Program-made: the position numbers and the translations under genes
In this document: one piece after another, positions 51,838 to 61,419 of the stretch
Layout of the letters: each line of letters starts with the position of its first letter
How positions within the stretch are numbered: the stretch's first letter is position 1
Notes under the pieces: generated by a model
The model's input: only the letters and a program-made list of their open reading frames with translations
Database searches by the model: none
What the model was told of the DNA's origin: nothing
Assembly: GCA_024280735.1 (NCBI GenBank)
Contig: JAJRPO010000058.1
Coordinates: forward strand, 1 to 64,000
Length of the DNA stretch: 64,000 bases
Reading direction: 5' to 3'
Origin: Alphaproteobacteria bacterium
GTDB taxonomy: Bacteria; Pseudomonadota; Alphaproteobacteria; Rhodobacterales; Rhodobacteraceae

Positions 51838-53412
51838 ATGGCAAAAATTGCCTATATTTTGTTATGTCACAAAGACCCGGATGCAGTTGTACTGCAAGCC
51901 GAGGGTCTGACTGCGGCTGGCGATTGCATTGCGATCCATTTTGACGCCAGCGCCAATGCGGCGGATTACAAACAGATTACCAAGGCCTTGCAGGATAATC
52001 CCCATGTTGCATTCGCCAAACGGGTAAATTGTGGTTGGGGGGAATGGTCACTGGTGCAAGGGTCGCTAAACGCAATGATTGCAGCGGAGGAAAAGTTTCC
52101 CGATGCCACTCATTTCTATATGGTGTCGGGCGATTGTATGGCGATCAAACCTGCCAGCTATACCCATCGTTTTCTGGATGAAAACGACACGGATTTCGTA
52201 GAGCATAATGATTTCTTTGAATCCGACTGGATCAAAACCGGTATGAAAGAAGACCGGCTGCATTTTCGGCATTGGTTTAATGAACGCACCCATAAGAAAT
52301 TGTTTTACAATTCCTATCGCTTGCAGAAATTCCTGAAGATGGGCCGGCCTGTTCCGGCGGACTTGGAAATTAAAATTGGCTCGCAGTGGTGGTGCCTGCG
52401 GCGGCGCACGGTTGAGGCCATATTACAGTTTGTGCGTCAGCGGCGTGAAATTGTCCGCTTTTTCTCGACCACCTGGATTCCCGATGAAACTTTCTTTCAG
52501 ACCTTGGTTCTGCACCTTGTCCCCAAAGAAGAAGTTGTTAATCGCACGCTGACGTTTTTGATATTCTCTGATTACGGTATACCCGCCACGTTTTTCAACG
52601 ATCAGTATGAATTCCTTTTGGCACAGGATTCACTGTTTGCCCGCAAAGTTTCATCCCATGCATTGGCGTTGAAAGCGAAGTTATCCAAGCTGTATGCGGG
52701 CGGAGATGTGGATTTGAATATCACCGACGAGGGGCGCACGCTTTATGGTTTCTTGACCAAACGGGGCCGTTTTGGCCGCCGTTTTGCCACCCGCTTCTGG
52801 GAGCGCGAGAGCACAATAGGGCGCGAGCGTGAATTGCTGATTTTGATGTGTAAAAAATGGCATGTGGCAAAACGGTTTCTGGCCACTGCCGAACTGGTGA
52901 CCGGGATCAGTGGTCTTGCCTATTTGTTTGACGAGCAAGACACCCCTTTGCCCAACCTTGGCGGTATTGAAAATGATCTGGACAAACGGGCACGCCACAG
53001 GCGCGCCGTGATGCGTCTTTTGTTCGAACATGGCCAGACGGACCGGATGATTATTTGTGCAGATACGGGCAACATTGGTTTGCTTGATGATTTTTATGCG
53101 GATCGTTGCACCACGCGGGTGCTGGAATTATCCTGTGAATTTGATGATGACTATCTGACGGGGCACGCCGTTCGGACAGGTTTGGCGGGCGAGAAAAGCT
53201 CGGCTGATACCCTAAAGCGGCTGGTGCCGACGATCCGGATGGATTTCACCTTTGAGAGCAATCAAATCAGGGACCGCGATTACCCGCACTTCCATTCGAT
53301 TTCTGATCGCAATAGTGTCGCTGAAAATGCCGTTAAGATTGCGGCATTTATGGATATCACCGATGACCAAGCCCACGAAATTGCACAAACTCCCTATCTC
53401 TTTGCTGACTGA
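51838..53412 (+). CDS. GT14-like (core-2 branching/xylosyltransferase-type) glycosyltransferase, DUF5928
   Basis: A 524-residue protein. Residues 1-260 are GT14-like: MAKIAYILLCHKDPDAV, GDCIAIHFDASANAADY, CGWGEWSLVQGSLNAMIAA, HFYMVSGDCMAIKP, and GSQWWCLRRRTVEAIL with PDETFFQTL. These follow the beta-1,6-N-acetylglucosaminyltransferase/xylosyltransferase pattern. The C-terminal half (about 270-524) is the Rhodobacterales-specific DUF5928 region, of unknown role. The start is ATG 51838, just before the GT fold. It probably extends a surface polysaccharide that the divergent sulfotransferase modifies (inference from position). Confidence 0.78.
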   Translation: MAKIAYILLCHKDPDAVVLQAEGLTAAGDCIAIHFDASANAADYKQITKALQDNPHVAFAKRVNCGWGEWSLVQGSLNAMIAAEEKFPDATHFYMVSGDCMAIKPASYTHRFLDENDTDFVEHNDFFESDWIKTGMKEDRLHFRHWFNERTHKKLFYNSYRLQKFLKMGRPVPADLEIKIGSQWWCLRRRTVEAILQFVRQRREIVRFFSTTWIPDETFFQTLVLHLVPKEEVVNRTLTFLIFSDYGIPATFFNDQYEFLLAQDSLFARKVSSHALALKAKLSKLYAGGDVDLNITDEGRTLYGFLTKRGRFGRRFATRFWERESTIGRERELLILMCKKWHVAKRFLATAELVTGISGLAYLFDEQDTPLPNLGGIENDLDKRARHRRAVMRLLFEHGQTDRMIICADTGNIGLLDDFYADRCTTRVLELSCEFDDDYLTGHAVRTGLAGEKSSADTLKRLVPTIRMDFTFESNQIRDRDYPHFHSISDRNSVAENAVKIAAFMDITDDQAHEIAQTPYLFAD

Positions 53413-53419
53413 GGATTCT

Positions 53420-53800
53420 ATGACAAACATCTATGACCCGGAAAATATCTTTGCCAAGATTCTGCGCGGTGAAATCCCGAATGACACGGTGCTGGAAACC
53501 GAGCATGCGCTGGCATTTCGCGATATTCTACCACAGGCACCAGACCATATTCTGGTCATTCCCAAGGGCGCGTATGTGAATTATGACCACTTTGCCCAAG
53601 CGGCGAGTGACGCGGAAATTATCGGCTTTACCCGCGCGATAGGGCAGGTTTGCGATATCTTGGGCGTGGCACCCGGGGCTGCTGGTGATGGGTACCGGAT
53701 GATTGCAAACACGGGCGAAGATGGCGTGCAAGATGTGCCGCATTTGCATGTGCATATTCTGGCTGGCCGCAGGTTGGGGCGGATGTTGCAACCCGCCTAA
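53420..53800 (+). CDS. HIT-family hydrolase (HINT type)
   Basis: A 126-residue cytoplasmic histidine-triad protein. NIFAKILRGEIPNDTVLET and ALAFRDILPQAPDHILVIPKG are the HINT consensus, and the active site is HLHVHILAGRRLG (H-x-H-x-H). Members hydrolyse AMP-linked phosphoramidates. The start is ATG 53420, with GAGGA 6 bases upstream and 7 bases after the glycosyltransferase stop; the same frame upstream to 53252 is inside that gene. Confidence 0.94.
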   Translation: MTNIYDPENIFAKILRGEIPNDTVLETEHALAFRDILPQAPDHILVIPKGAYVNYDHFAQAASDAEIIGFTRAIGQVCDILGVAPGAAGDGYRMIANTGEDGVQDVPHLHVHILAGRRLGRMLQPA

Positions 53801-53879
53801 AAGCTTTGCGTTTAAATTGAATCACAAATCACCCTAAGTGTGTATTGCGATGCTTTTGGCCAGAGGAAACGCAACCTTC

Positions 53880-54680
53880 TTAATGAACTGCCGTGTCCAG
53901 CGGGTCTATCAACGTGCGCCCGCCGTCTACTGTAATAATTTGCCCGGTAATAAAGCCGGAACTTTCAGATGACAGGAACTGCGCCACTTCGGCAATTTCG
54001 CTGGCGTCGGCGATCCGGCCCATCGGGGTGACGGCAATCATCGCTTCGCGGGTTTCGGCATCGTCTTTTAGACGCGCTTGTAGGCTGGCGCTCATCACCG
54101 ATCCAATGGCGATTGCATTCACCCTTATCCGTTTCTCGGCCAATGATACCGCAAGGGAGCGTGTCAACTGGTTCAAGGCGGCGCAGGCCACCGAGTAGGA
54201 CAGCAATTCGGGGTGCGTGCGTTCCGAGGCGATAGAACTGAGGTTCACAATCGAGCCTGCTAATTCGCCGTCATCCTCTGACTGTTTGATCATCCGTTTG
54301 GCGATGGTTTGGGTGATGCGCAGATTGGCCAGCACATTTTGTTGAAACAACAGCTCAAACCCGTCTTCTTTGGGGTCCAGCGGGTTGGTTGCCAGAACTT
54401 GGCGCGAGGCGTTTATCAAAATATCGACCCGGTCAAATGCGTCCAGAGTGGCGGACAGCAGATTGGCAACTGTCAATTTTTGACGCAGATCGCCGGCGAA
54501 ACTGCGCACGTTTGATCCATCGCCTTCAATGGCTTCGACTTCGGCTTGTAGTTTGGATTCGTCCATATCGGCCAACATGACATTGGCCCCCTGATCAGAA
54601 AAATGGCGGGCGATTTCAAGCCCGATGCCGTTGGCCGCGCCAGTAATAATGGCGGTTTTGCCTTCGATAGAAAATGACAT
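53880..54680 (-). CDS. SDR-family protein lacking the catalytic lysine
   Basis: A 266-residue short-chain dehydrogenase/reductase fold. The NAD(P) loop TGAANGIG (13-20) and ADMD acidic residue are intact. The usual NNAG is NASR (90-93). Catalytic Ser (NLSSIAS, about 148-149) and Tyr162 are present, but the YxxxK motif reads YSVAC, with Cys166 in place of Lys. The bases (TAC TCG GTG GCC TGC on the minus strand) are unambiguous. The rest, including VNAIAIGSVMSASL and GFITGQIITVDGG, is standard. It may bind a ligand without redox activity, or use another residue. Confidence 0.85.
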   Translation of the reverse strand: MSFSIEGKTAIITGAANGIGLEIARHFSDQGANVMLADMDESKLQAEVEAIEGDGSNVRSFAGDLRQKLTVANLLSATLDAFDRVDILINASRQVLATNPLDPKEDGFELLFQQNVLANLRITQTIAKRMIKQSEDDGELAGSIVNLSSIASERTHPELLSYSVACAALNQLTRSLAVSLAEKRIRVNAIAIGSVMSASLQARLKDDAETREAMIAVTPMGRIADASEIAEVAQFLSSESSGFITGQIITVDGGRTLIDPLDTAVH

Positions 54681-54739
54681 ATTGTAGGCGTCCTTTCGGG
54701 CGATTCTTTTAGGAGACTAGGGGAAAACGGAGCTGTGGC

Positions 54740-55744
54740 CTAGAGTTTTGGTTTGCGCGCGAAAAAGCACTTGTATTGTGCCGATTGGGATAGGCGCTCC
54801 ACGGTGCGGAAACTGGCGTCGAGTGTTGCCTCATAGGCCAGTTGCCGATTGGCGACCATGTACAGTTTTCCGGTTGGTTTCAACAGGCGCGCAGCAGAGT
54901 CGATGAATCGTTGCCCGAGAGCGGGGTCTGCCTTGCGGGATTGGTGAAAGGGCGGGTTTGTGATGACAAAATCAAGAGAATTATTTGCCGGAAGTGCGGT
55001 TGCATCTGTCCAAGTGAACGTAGCGCGTTCATCTGTTACGTTTAGCTTTGCGCACTGTAACGCGCCTGCGTGGGCCTCGATCAAGTCGAGTTTGGTGATC
55101 GCCGGATTGGCGGTTAAGGCTTGCTGGGCAAGATAACCCCAACCCGCCCCGAGGTCAGCACCGATGCCTTTTAGCTTACCTGCTAAATGGGGGACTAACT
55201 CGAGCGAACCTTTGTCGATTTTACTTTCGCTGAAAATACCCGCCTGTGTCCAATATCCGTCATCGTTTTGGGTTGGATTGAGGGCTTTGGACCAAACAGC
55301 GAATTCATCGGGCTGGTTGGATTTTACCAGCCAGAAAACTTTGCCATGCGCCTTGGAAATAGCACCTTCGACGGGCAGGAATTTCTTAACCGCCTTAAGC
55401 TGGCTTTCAATGCCGTCGGTTTTGGCACCATCTATAACCAATATGCCATTTGTTGCCAGCGCCTCGTAAGCGCGTGCAATATGGGCGCGATTTTCGTCGC
55501 GTGAACGGGACAGGTGAACAATCGCCAAGGCATGGCCTGCGCCGGTCGCTTGGGAGAAGGTGAAACCTGACCGCGCCAGATACGCGTGTGTCGGGAAAAA
55601 GTCTTGCAGACAAGTTGTGCGGTCTTTTGGCAGCAAATCATAGGCCGGACAGGACTGCGCATTTACCACAAGGATTGAACCATCCGTTGGAATTTCGATA
55701 GCGCCATTTTCAAATGGCAATGAGAGGCGATCAGTTTGGGCCAT
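54740..55744 (-). CDS. RsmC-like class I methyltransferase
   Basis: A 334-residue protein with two related halves, as in RsmC/RlmG 16S/23S rRNA guanine-N2 methyltransferases. The N-terminal half (to about 165) is a degenerate methyltransferase fold. The C-terminal half has the SAM loop KGIGADLGAGWGYLA, the acidic LIEAHAGAL and the catalytic VITNPPFHQ motif, specific to N-methyltransferases of this type. Probable role: guanine methylation in small-subunit rRNA. It lies 21 bases after clpS on the same strand. Confidence 0.82.
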   Translation of the reverse strand: MAQTDRLSLPFENGAIEIPTDGSILVVNAQSCPAYDLLPKDRTTCLQDFFPTHAYLARSGFTFSQATGAGHALAIVHLSRSRDENRAHIARAYEALATNGILVIDGAKTDGIESQLKAVKKFLPVEGAISKAHGKVFWLVKSNQPDEFAVWSKALNPTQNDDGYWTQAGIFSESKIDKGSLELVPHLAGKLKGIGADLGAGWGYLAQQALTANPAITKLDLIEAHAGALQCAKLNVTDERATFTWTDATALPANNSLDFVITNPPFHQSRKADPALGQRFIDSAARLLKPTGKLYMVANRQLAYEATLDASFRTVERLSQSAQYKCFFARKPKL

Positions 55745-55765
55745 CAGCGGGGGAGGGCGCGCGCC

Positions 55766-56116
55766 CTATTCCTTTTCCATTGTGCATTGCAGCGGATGCT
55801 CGTGTTTACGGGCGAAATCCATTACTTGCGTTACTTTGGTTTCGGCTATTTCACGGCTGAACACGCCGACAACGGCCAGACCCTTTTTATGCACAGTCAA
55901 CATCAGGTCAATCGCGCCGGCGTTATTGATGCCAAAGAATTTTTGCAGAATGATCACCACAAATTCCATCGGCGTGTAATCATCGTTCAGCAACATCACC
56001 TTATACATCGGCGGACGTTCGGTTTTCGGCTTGGTCTTGGTGGCCAGCGCCACGTCACCGTCAGAATCGTCCGGGCGATCGTCGTCTTGTGCAAGCTTTG
56101 GATGGTGTAGCGTCAT
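55766..56116 (-). CDS. clpS: ATP-dependent Clp protease adaptor ClpS
   Basis: A 116-residue adaptor that delivers N-end rule substrates to ClpAP. After a disordered acidic N-terminus comes [20 protein letters not shown], the peptide-binding signature, then [22 protein letters not shown] and the C-terminal [12 protein letters not shown]. The start is ATG 56116; the frame upstream to 56194 has no family similarity. clpA is not adjacent. Confidence 0.96.
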   Translation of the reverse strand: MTLHHPKLAQDDDRPDDSDGDVALATKTKPKTERPPMYKVMLLNDDYTPMEFVVIILQKFFGINNAGAIDLMLTVHKKGLAVVGVFSREIAETKVTQVMDFARKHEHPLQCTMEKE

Positions 56117-56426
56117 ATTTGGCCGATGGTTTTGTGTTGGGTCAGCAATTAGATATAGCGTGGCGGTGGTAAGAAAAAAGAGCGGATAAATCAAGAGACC
56201 ATAAAATCACAGGCCGATTGGTTTGTGGTTGTGGACATTATCAGCACTAAACCTAGTGTGCAAAGGGGGGATTTAACCTGCATATGGAAAAGTGTTGCCA
56301 CAATAACACCGATTGGCACATTGAAAATAAAGGGTTTTCTGAATAAATTCACCATGCTAGCCTAAAGGGGAGCAAAAATAGTCGCTAAAGCGGCAAGAGG
56401 CAGTATTAGCAGACGTCGGAGAACCG

Positions 56427-57779
56427 ATGCGATTCGTAGTAGTAGTTCGCGCACTTACAGCGCTTGTATATCTTTTGGTTGCCAGCGCAGGTGCGTTTGC
56501 GGCCCCGTATGCCGCCATGGTGGTAGATGCGCGCAGTGGCAAGGTTTTGCACTCGCGCAATGCCGATACGCGATTGCATCCGGCATCGCTCACCAAAATG
56601 ATGACGCTTTATGTGGTGTTTGACGCGATCAAGCGCGGCGAGTTATCGCTGGATAAAAAAGTCAAGATTTCACGCAATGCGGCGAACGAGCAGCCCTCGC
56701 GATTGGGATTAAAGGCCGGGCAACGTATTTCCATTCGTTATTTGATCCGGGGCGCCGCCGTGAAATCTGCCAATGATGCAGCGACAGCATTAGGCGAAGC
56801 GGTTTCCGGTTCCGAGGCCGCATTTGCCCGCCGAATGACAGCGACTGCGCGTAAACTGGGGATGAGCAAAACCACCTTTAAAAATGCCCACGGCCTGACG
56901 CGATCCGGCCATTTGTCCACCGCGCGGGATATGACCACATTGGGGCGGCGGTTGTTTTTTGATTTTCCCGACTATTACAACTTGTTTTCCCGCAAATCGA
57001 CGGATGCAGGGGTGCGGCAAGTGGCCAATACCAACCGTAAATTGCTGAGCGCTTATCGCGGCGCTGACGGCATTAAAACCGGCTATACATCGGCGGCAGG
57101 GTTCAATTTGGTTGCTTCCGCCAAGCGGGGCAACAAGCGGGTTATAGCAACCGTATTTGGTGGCAAGACCTCTGCGTCCCGTAATGCCCGCGTGGCAGAG
57201 CTGTTGGACCTAGGTTTTAAAAAGTCGCCGACATATGCGGCGATAAACAAACCCGCTGCCGTGGATCTGGGTGTCAAACCAAAGGTTATCAAAGTCGCCA
57301 TTTCCGGTGCTGTTAAAACCAGCCCGCGCCCCAAAGAGCGTACACAGAATCAGGGTGTGCAGCAATTGGCGCAGGTGGACACCCAAGCCATCGAAAACGC
57401 AATTATTGCCGCCAATAACGAAGTAAAAACAGCAAAGAAGCCTGCTGTGACGCCGCCAAAACGCCAGCAAGTTGCTAAAGCACAGGCGGCGCAATTACGT
57501 GTGGTTACACGAGTGTCCACGAGTGGGGGCCGCTATTGGGCTGTTCAGGTCGGTGCGTTTTCATCGCGCCACCAAGCGGAGAAGGCCCTGCTTCAAACAG
57601 CTTTGCGTGAATTGCAGACTCTGGAAAAATCAGACCGTTATATTGATTACGCAATGGTCAGCGGTTACATGAAATACCGCGCGCGCTTTGTCGGGTTGAA
57701 TCAAGCCGAAGCAAACCTAACCTGCGCCCGCTTGAACGCGCGCAATGCAGTGTGCGCCCCGATCCGGCCCGGAACTTAA
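56427..57779 (+). CDS. dacC: D-alanyl-D-alanine carboxypeptidase (PBP5/6 type) with SPOR domain
   Basis: A 450-residue exported penicillin-binding protein. The leader ends GAFA before APYAAMVVDARSGKVLHSRNAD. Active-site motifs are SLTK (in HPASLTKMM), SAN (in AVKSANDAA) and KTG (in GIKTGYTSAAGFNLVASAKRG). After a Lys/Gln-rich linker (about 290-365) a C-terminal SPOR domain (YWAVQVGAFSSRHQAEKAL ... YRARFVGLNQAEANLTCARL) targets it to the denuded septal peptidoglycan. It trims pentapeptides. The gene symbol is by family; dacA or dacF would also be used. Confidence 0.92.
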   Translation: MRFVVVVRALTALVYLLVASAGAFAAPYAAMVVDARSGKVLHSRNADTRLHPASLTKMMTLYVVFDAIKRGELSLDKKVKISRNAANEQPSRLGLKAGQRISIRYLIRGAAVKSANDAATALGEAVSGSEAAFARRMTATARKLGMSKTTFKNAHGLTRSGHLSTARDMTTLGRRLFFDFPDYYNLFSRKSTDAGVRQVANTNRKLLSAYRGADGIKTGYTSAAGFNLVASAKRGNKRVIATVFGGKTSASRNARVAELLDLGFKKSPTYAAINKPAAVDLGVKPKVIKVAISGAVKTSPRPKERTQNQGVQQLAQVDTQAIENAIIAANNEVKTAKKPAVTPPKRQQVAKAQAAQLRVVTRVSTSGGRYWAVQVGAFSSRHQAEKALLQTALRELQTLEKSDRYIDYAMVSGYMKYRARFVGLNQAEANLTCARLNARNAVCAPIRPGT

Positions 57780-58256
57780 AGCACCGTTTTAAGTGCGACT
57801 TGCAGTAAGGCCAGACCAATTGCTATGTAGTGCCAGATTTCTTTGAGTGATAGCATTGGTTGTGAGTGATAATGTTGCTTGGCTGTATTATACACAAAAT
57901 AAATTATTAAAATTACAGGAGCAGGTAGGCCAGCCACAGCGTGATGCGCTGCAACTTTCGTTGGAAAATACTGTAAATGCACAAGAAAATGTTGCAAGGC
58001 GCAGTGAAATAATATTGACAGGTCGATGACTCTTGTACAATCTTGTTCAACCAGACCCGCGTAAGAGGTGTTTTGGAAACGGCGATAGGAGTTATTGCAA
58101 GATATTTTGCAATGGGCCGAGTTTACGCAGAGAGGTGCATTAATTCTAGCAATCCATGAAAAATGTGTCACAATGCTGATATGTAAACAAAGAATAAAGG
58201 TCTGACTCAACAGTCCTTACTGAAGATTACTGAATAACAATGGAGAGGAAATACAA
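57780..58256. other. Long AT-rich gap before the ABC transporter operon
   Basis: This 477-base stretch has no gene with recognisable features. A 26-codon hydrophobic reading frame on the minus strand (57856-57776, beginning MLSLKEIW) overlaps the dacC stop but has no ribosome site. A frame of 60 codons on the plus strand from 57847 (GTG) is probably chance. The stretch must hold the promoter of the transporter operon, and its length leaves room for regulator sites or a small RNA, none of which I can identify. Confidence 0.4.
58015..58041 (+). promoter_or_regulatory. Possible promoter of the ABC transporter operon
   Basis: TTGACA (58015-58020) followed by TACAAT (58036-58041). Both boxes are near consensus, but the 15-base spacer is short. 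It is 216 bases before the binding-protein start, which would give a long leader. Confidence 0.35.
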
Positions 58257-60305
58257 ATGAAATCAATGCTATACTCAAGTGTCGCATTTTTGGCGCTGGC
58301 CGGAGGAGCATCTGCTGCTTCTTGCCCTGCTGTCACAGTGGGCGACATGATGGGCGTCGGCGCTGGCGCATACCCACAACAATATGAATTGGCAGAAATC
58401 CAATCTATGGGCAATTGCACCATAGAATTTTCTGCGAATCCTGACATTGCGGCGATGAATGGCCGCATTCAAGGCAACCCAAGCCTGCCGCCATTGGCTG
58501 ATCGCCTTCCGAGCGAGCCGCTGGTTGTGGCCCCTTACGACAAAATCGGCGCTTACGGCGGCACCTTGGATATTATGTCCAACGCAACCGAGGCCGGCAC
58601 ATCTGACATGATGTCCATTCGCCACGTAAACCTTGTGCGTTATTCCGATGACCTGCAAACCATCGTGCCTAATGTTGCCAAAAGCTGGGAATGGAACGAC
58701 GATTTCACACAGCTGACATTCCATCTGCGTAAAGGCCACAAATGGTCTGACGGCGAACCTTTTGGTGCGCGTGACGTGAAATTCTGGTACGATAATCTGG
58801 CGACTGACAAAGTTATCCGTGAAAAGCCCAAAGATTATGTGCTGGTTGGCGGCGAGGAAATGAACCTCGTTGTTGTGGATGAGCAAACAATCCAGTTCAA
58901 TCTGCCGTCCCCTAAACCGGGTCTGTTGTCACATTTTGCCAACCACTATGCGCAAGGCTTTCAGCCAATGCACCTGCTGGGTCAGTATCATCCGGACGTT
59001 GTTGGTACCGAAAAAGCCGACGCAAATGCCAAGGCTATCGGATTTGATACCGGTTACGACGTGATCAAAGCCTATTGGGGTTCTTCTGACTGGATGGACA
59101 CACCGACACCTATGTTGGCAGCTCCTGAAAAAGTTGCGGGCATGCCTTTTGCGGCTCACCCAACACTGGAAAGCCACATCGTGATTTCAGAAACTACGGA
59201 AGGGCGCCACTTTGTTGCCAACCCGTATTTCTTCATGGTGGATACAGCCGGCAACCAACTGCCCTACATCAGCGAGCAAGACGAAGTCTTCGTTTCTGAA
59301 ACCGAAGTTCGGTTGCTGAAAATGGTCAATGCCGAAGTCGATTATAAGACCCAGGCGCTGAACCTTGATGATGTGCCTTTGCTGCTGGAAAATCAGGAGA
59401 AAAGCAACTTCTCGATTGATATTAAACCACAGATCCGTACTGGTACGTTCTCTTTCAACGTTACTTCTGACGATCTGGGCAAACGTGAGGCCTTTGGTAA
59501 CCTGAAGTTCCGCCAAGCGATGTCTGTATCAATCAATCGTGCTGAACTGAACGAAGTTGCGTTCTTTGGTCTGGGGACACCGACACAATACGTGCCGTTC
59601 TCACCTGCACCGTCTTTCTCTACTCCTGAGATGGCAAACCATTACGCGCAGTATGACCCTGAACTGTCCAAGAAATTGCTCGATGAAATCGGCATGGTGG
59701 ACACAGATGGCGACGGCATGCGTGAATTGCCAAATGGCGATACGCTGGTTCTGAACCTGCAATTCGCAACCCAAGGCATCTCGGCCAAATTGGTTGAGCT
59801 GGTTGGTCAATCCTGGAAAGACGTGGGTGTTAACACTACCGTTAAAGAGGTAACAACCGACGAGTACCGTTCAGCACAATCAGCTAACAAGCTGGATGTG
59901 ACCATGTACGCAAAAGGCCAACCGCTGGCGGTTATCCTTGGTAACTCCGAGCTGTTCACGCCACCGTTCGAGAACTATTTTGGTCAGCGCACAGCGATGC
60001 TTTGGTCCGAGTATATCGACACAAACGGTTCTGCCGGTGTAAAACCACCAGCATGGGTTGATGAAATGGGCGAAGACATTGCCGCATTCCAAGGCGCCAT
60101 TGGCGGTTCGGATGAAGCAAATCGTCTGGGTGCAAAACTGGTTCAAGCCATGGTCGACAACCTGTTGTTCATCGGTACAGTTAAAGCGGCTGCACCGGTT
60201 TACCACTCTAACAAGTTGATCAACTTCCCAGAGTTCAAAACCGCGTCTTATTCCTACTACTGGTCCTATCCTTACCGGGGTCCACAGTGGTCACTGGAAG
60301 AATAA
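58257..60305 (+). CDS. ABC transporter substrate-binding protein, family 5, long form
   Basis: A 682-residue periplasmic protein: signal peptide MKSMLYSSVAFLALAGGASA, then a region of about 85 residues with two cysteines (SCPAVTVGDMMG ... GNCTIEF), unusual for the family. The SBP_bac_5 fold begins near PSLPPLADRLPSEPLVVAPYDKIGAYGG. Conserved pieces are TFHLRKGHKWSDGEPFGARDVKFWYDN and KFRQAMSVSINRAELNEVAFFGLGTPT. At 682 residues it is longer than Dpp/OppA types (about 530-550). It binds a peptide-like or other bulky ligand for the permeases encoded next. GGAGAGG precedes the ATG. Confidence 0.9.
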   Translation: MKSMLYSSVAFLALAGGASAASCPAVTVGDMMGVGAGAYPQQYELAEIQSMGNCTIEFSANPDIAAMNGRIQGNPSLPPLADRLPSEPLVVAPYDKIGAYGGTLDIMSNATEAGTSDMMSIRHVNLVRYSDDLQTIVPNVAKSWEWNDDFTQLTFHLRKGHKWSDGEPFGARDVKFWYDNLATDKVIREKPKDYVLVGGEEMNLVVVDEQTIQFNLPSPKPGLLSHFANHYAQGFQPMHLLGQYHPDVVGTEKADANAKAIGFDTGYDVIKAYWGSSDWMDTPTPMLAAPEKVAGMPFAAHPTLESHIVISETTEGRHFVANPYFFMVDTAGNQLPYISEQDEVFVSETEVRLLKMVNAEVDYKTQALNLDDVPLLLENQEKSNFSIDIKPQIRTGTFSFNVTSDDLGKREAFGNLKFRQAMSVSINRAELNEVAFFGLGTPTQYVPFSPAPSFSTPEMANHYAQYDPELSKKLLDEIGMVDTDGDGMRELPNGDTLVLNLQFATQGISAKLVELVGQSWKDVGVNTTVKEVTTDEYRSAQSANKLDVTMYAKGQPLAVILGNSELFTPPFENYFGQRTAMLWSEYIDTNGSAGVKPPAWVDEMGEDIAAFQGAIGGSDEANRLGAKLVQAMVDNLLFIGTVKAAAPVYHSNKLINFPEFKTASYSYYWSYPYRGPQWSLEE

Positions 60306-60328
60306 GTCACGCAATGTGATCTGAATTT

Positions 60329-60355
60329 GCTGCGGGCGGCCTGTCCGCCCGCAGC
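60329..60355 (+). promoter_or_regulatory. Intercistronic hairpin after the binding-protein gene
   Basis: GCTGCGGGCGG (60329-60339) and CCGCCCGCAGC (60345-60355), an 11-bp perfect stem. Such a stem between binding-protein and permease genes commonly stabilises the 5' message or causes partial termination, giving excess binding protein. Confidence 0.7.
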
Positions 60356-60409
60356 ACAAAAATAGGCCAAAAAGGCCAGCCAGTAATCGCGGGGAGCGAC
60401 GACAAACCC

Positions 60410-61414
60410 ATGTTTCTATTCTCTAAATTTGTAGCAATCCGTGCGATGCTCGCCATCCTGACACTGATCTTGGTGTCGTTTATCGTATTTTCTTTGATGG
60501 AAATGGTCCCCGGTGATTGCGCCGAGCGCTACATTGCCTTCAAAGCCTCTCAAGGGTCGGTGATTACCGCCGCAGATGTTGATGCTGAACGCGTCCGTCT
60601 CGGTCTGAACCGTCCTTATATCGTTCGCTGGGTCGAATGGATCGGCAACGCTTTTCAGGGTGAATTTGGCGACAGTTGCATTCAACGCTTGAACATTAGC
60701 CAGCTGCTCGGGCAGAAATTCTGGCTCAGCCTTGGTCTGTGTCTTGCATCCTTGGTTCTGGCCTATGCCATCGCCATTCCGGTTGGGATTCTGGCCGCCA
60801 CGTCCAAAAACGCAGTGTTGAACAACAGCCTACGTCTGGTCAGCTACCTCGGCCTGGCACTGCCAAACTTCCTGCTTGCACTGATGATTATGTTGTTCTC
60901 GACGGTGATGTTCGGCGACAGTTTGACGGGACTATTCTCGAAAGAAATGAGGGACGCCGCTTGGAGTTATGAGAGGGTGATGGATTTCCTTGGCCATGCT
61001 TGGCTGCCGATTTTCATCCTTGGTTGGTCTGCAACCGCCTTCGCCATCCAAACTGTGCGCGCGCTTATGTCTGACGAAGTTGGCAAACTATACGTGACAG
61101 CCGCGGAGGCCCGCGGGGTTTCAGGCCGGCGATTGCTCATGCGTTATCCGGCGCGTCACGCGCTTAGTCCAATCATCAATTCGTTGGGTTTTGACCTTAA
61201 CCGCATCTTTAACGAATTGCCGGTTGTGGCGTTGATCTTGACACTAACAGAGGCGGGTTCCTTGCTAATCGAGGCGCTGGCGCGCTCCAATGACCAGCAA
61301 CTTGCCGGCGCAATTATCTTTATGCTGACCGCCAGTATTGTGACGATTAACTTCCTTACGGATATTATTCTGGCACTCACCGACCCACGCGTTCGCCGCA
61401 GCATTGTAGGATAA
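60410..61414 (+). CDS. ABC transporter permease (DppB/OppB type)
   Basis: A 334-residue inner-membrane permease. The first helix and VSFIVFSLMEMVPGD start, the periplasmic loop (ADVDAERVRLGLNRPYIVRWVEWIGNAFQGEFGDS) and the EAA loop region VTAAEARGVSGRRLLMRYPARHALSPIIN match the DppB/OppB family. About six membrane segments. It pairs with the next permease. It starts 105 bases after the binding-protein stop. Confidence 0.92.
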   Translation: MFLFSKFVAIRAMLAILTLILVSFIVFSLMEMVPGDCAERYIAFKASQGSVITAADVDAERVRLGLNRPYIVRWVEWIGNAFQGEFGDSCIQRLNISQLLGQKFWLSLGLCLASLVLAYAIAIPVGILAATSKNAVLNNSLRLVSYLGLALPNFLLALMIMLFSTVMFGDSLTGLFSKEMRDAAWSYERVMDFLGHAWLPIFILGWSATAFAIQTVRALMSDEVGKLYVTAAEARGVSGRRLLMRYPARHALSPIINSLGFDLNRIFNELPVVALILTLTEAGSLLIEALARSNDQQLAGAIIFMLTASIVTINFLTDIILALTDPRVRRSIVG

Positions 61415-61419
61415 CAGAC

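Noticed and set aside
57847-58029. 60-codon frame on the plus strand before the transporter operon
   Set aside because: GTG start without a ribosome site and no conserved features; it overlaps the probable promoter region.
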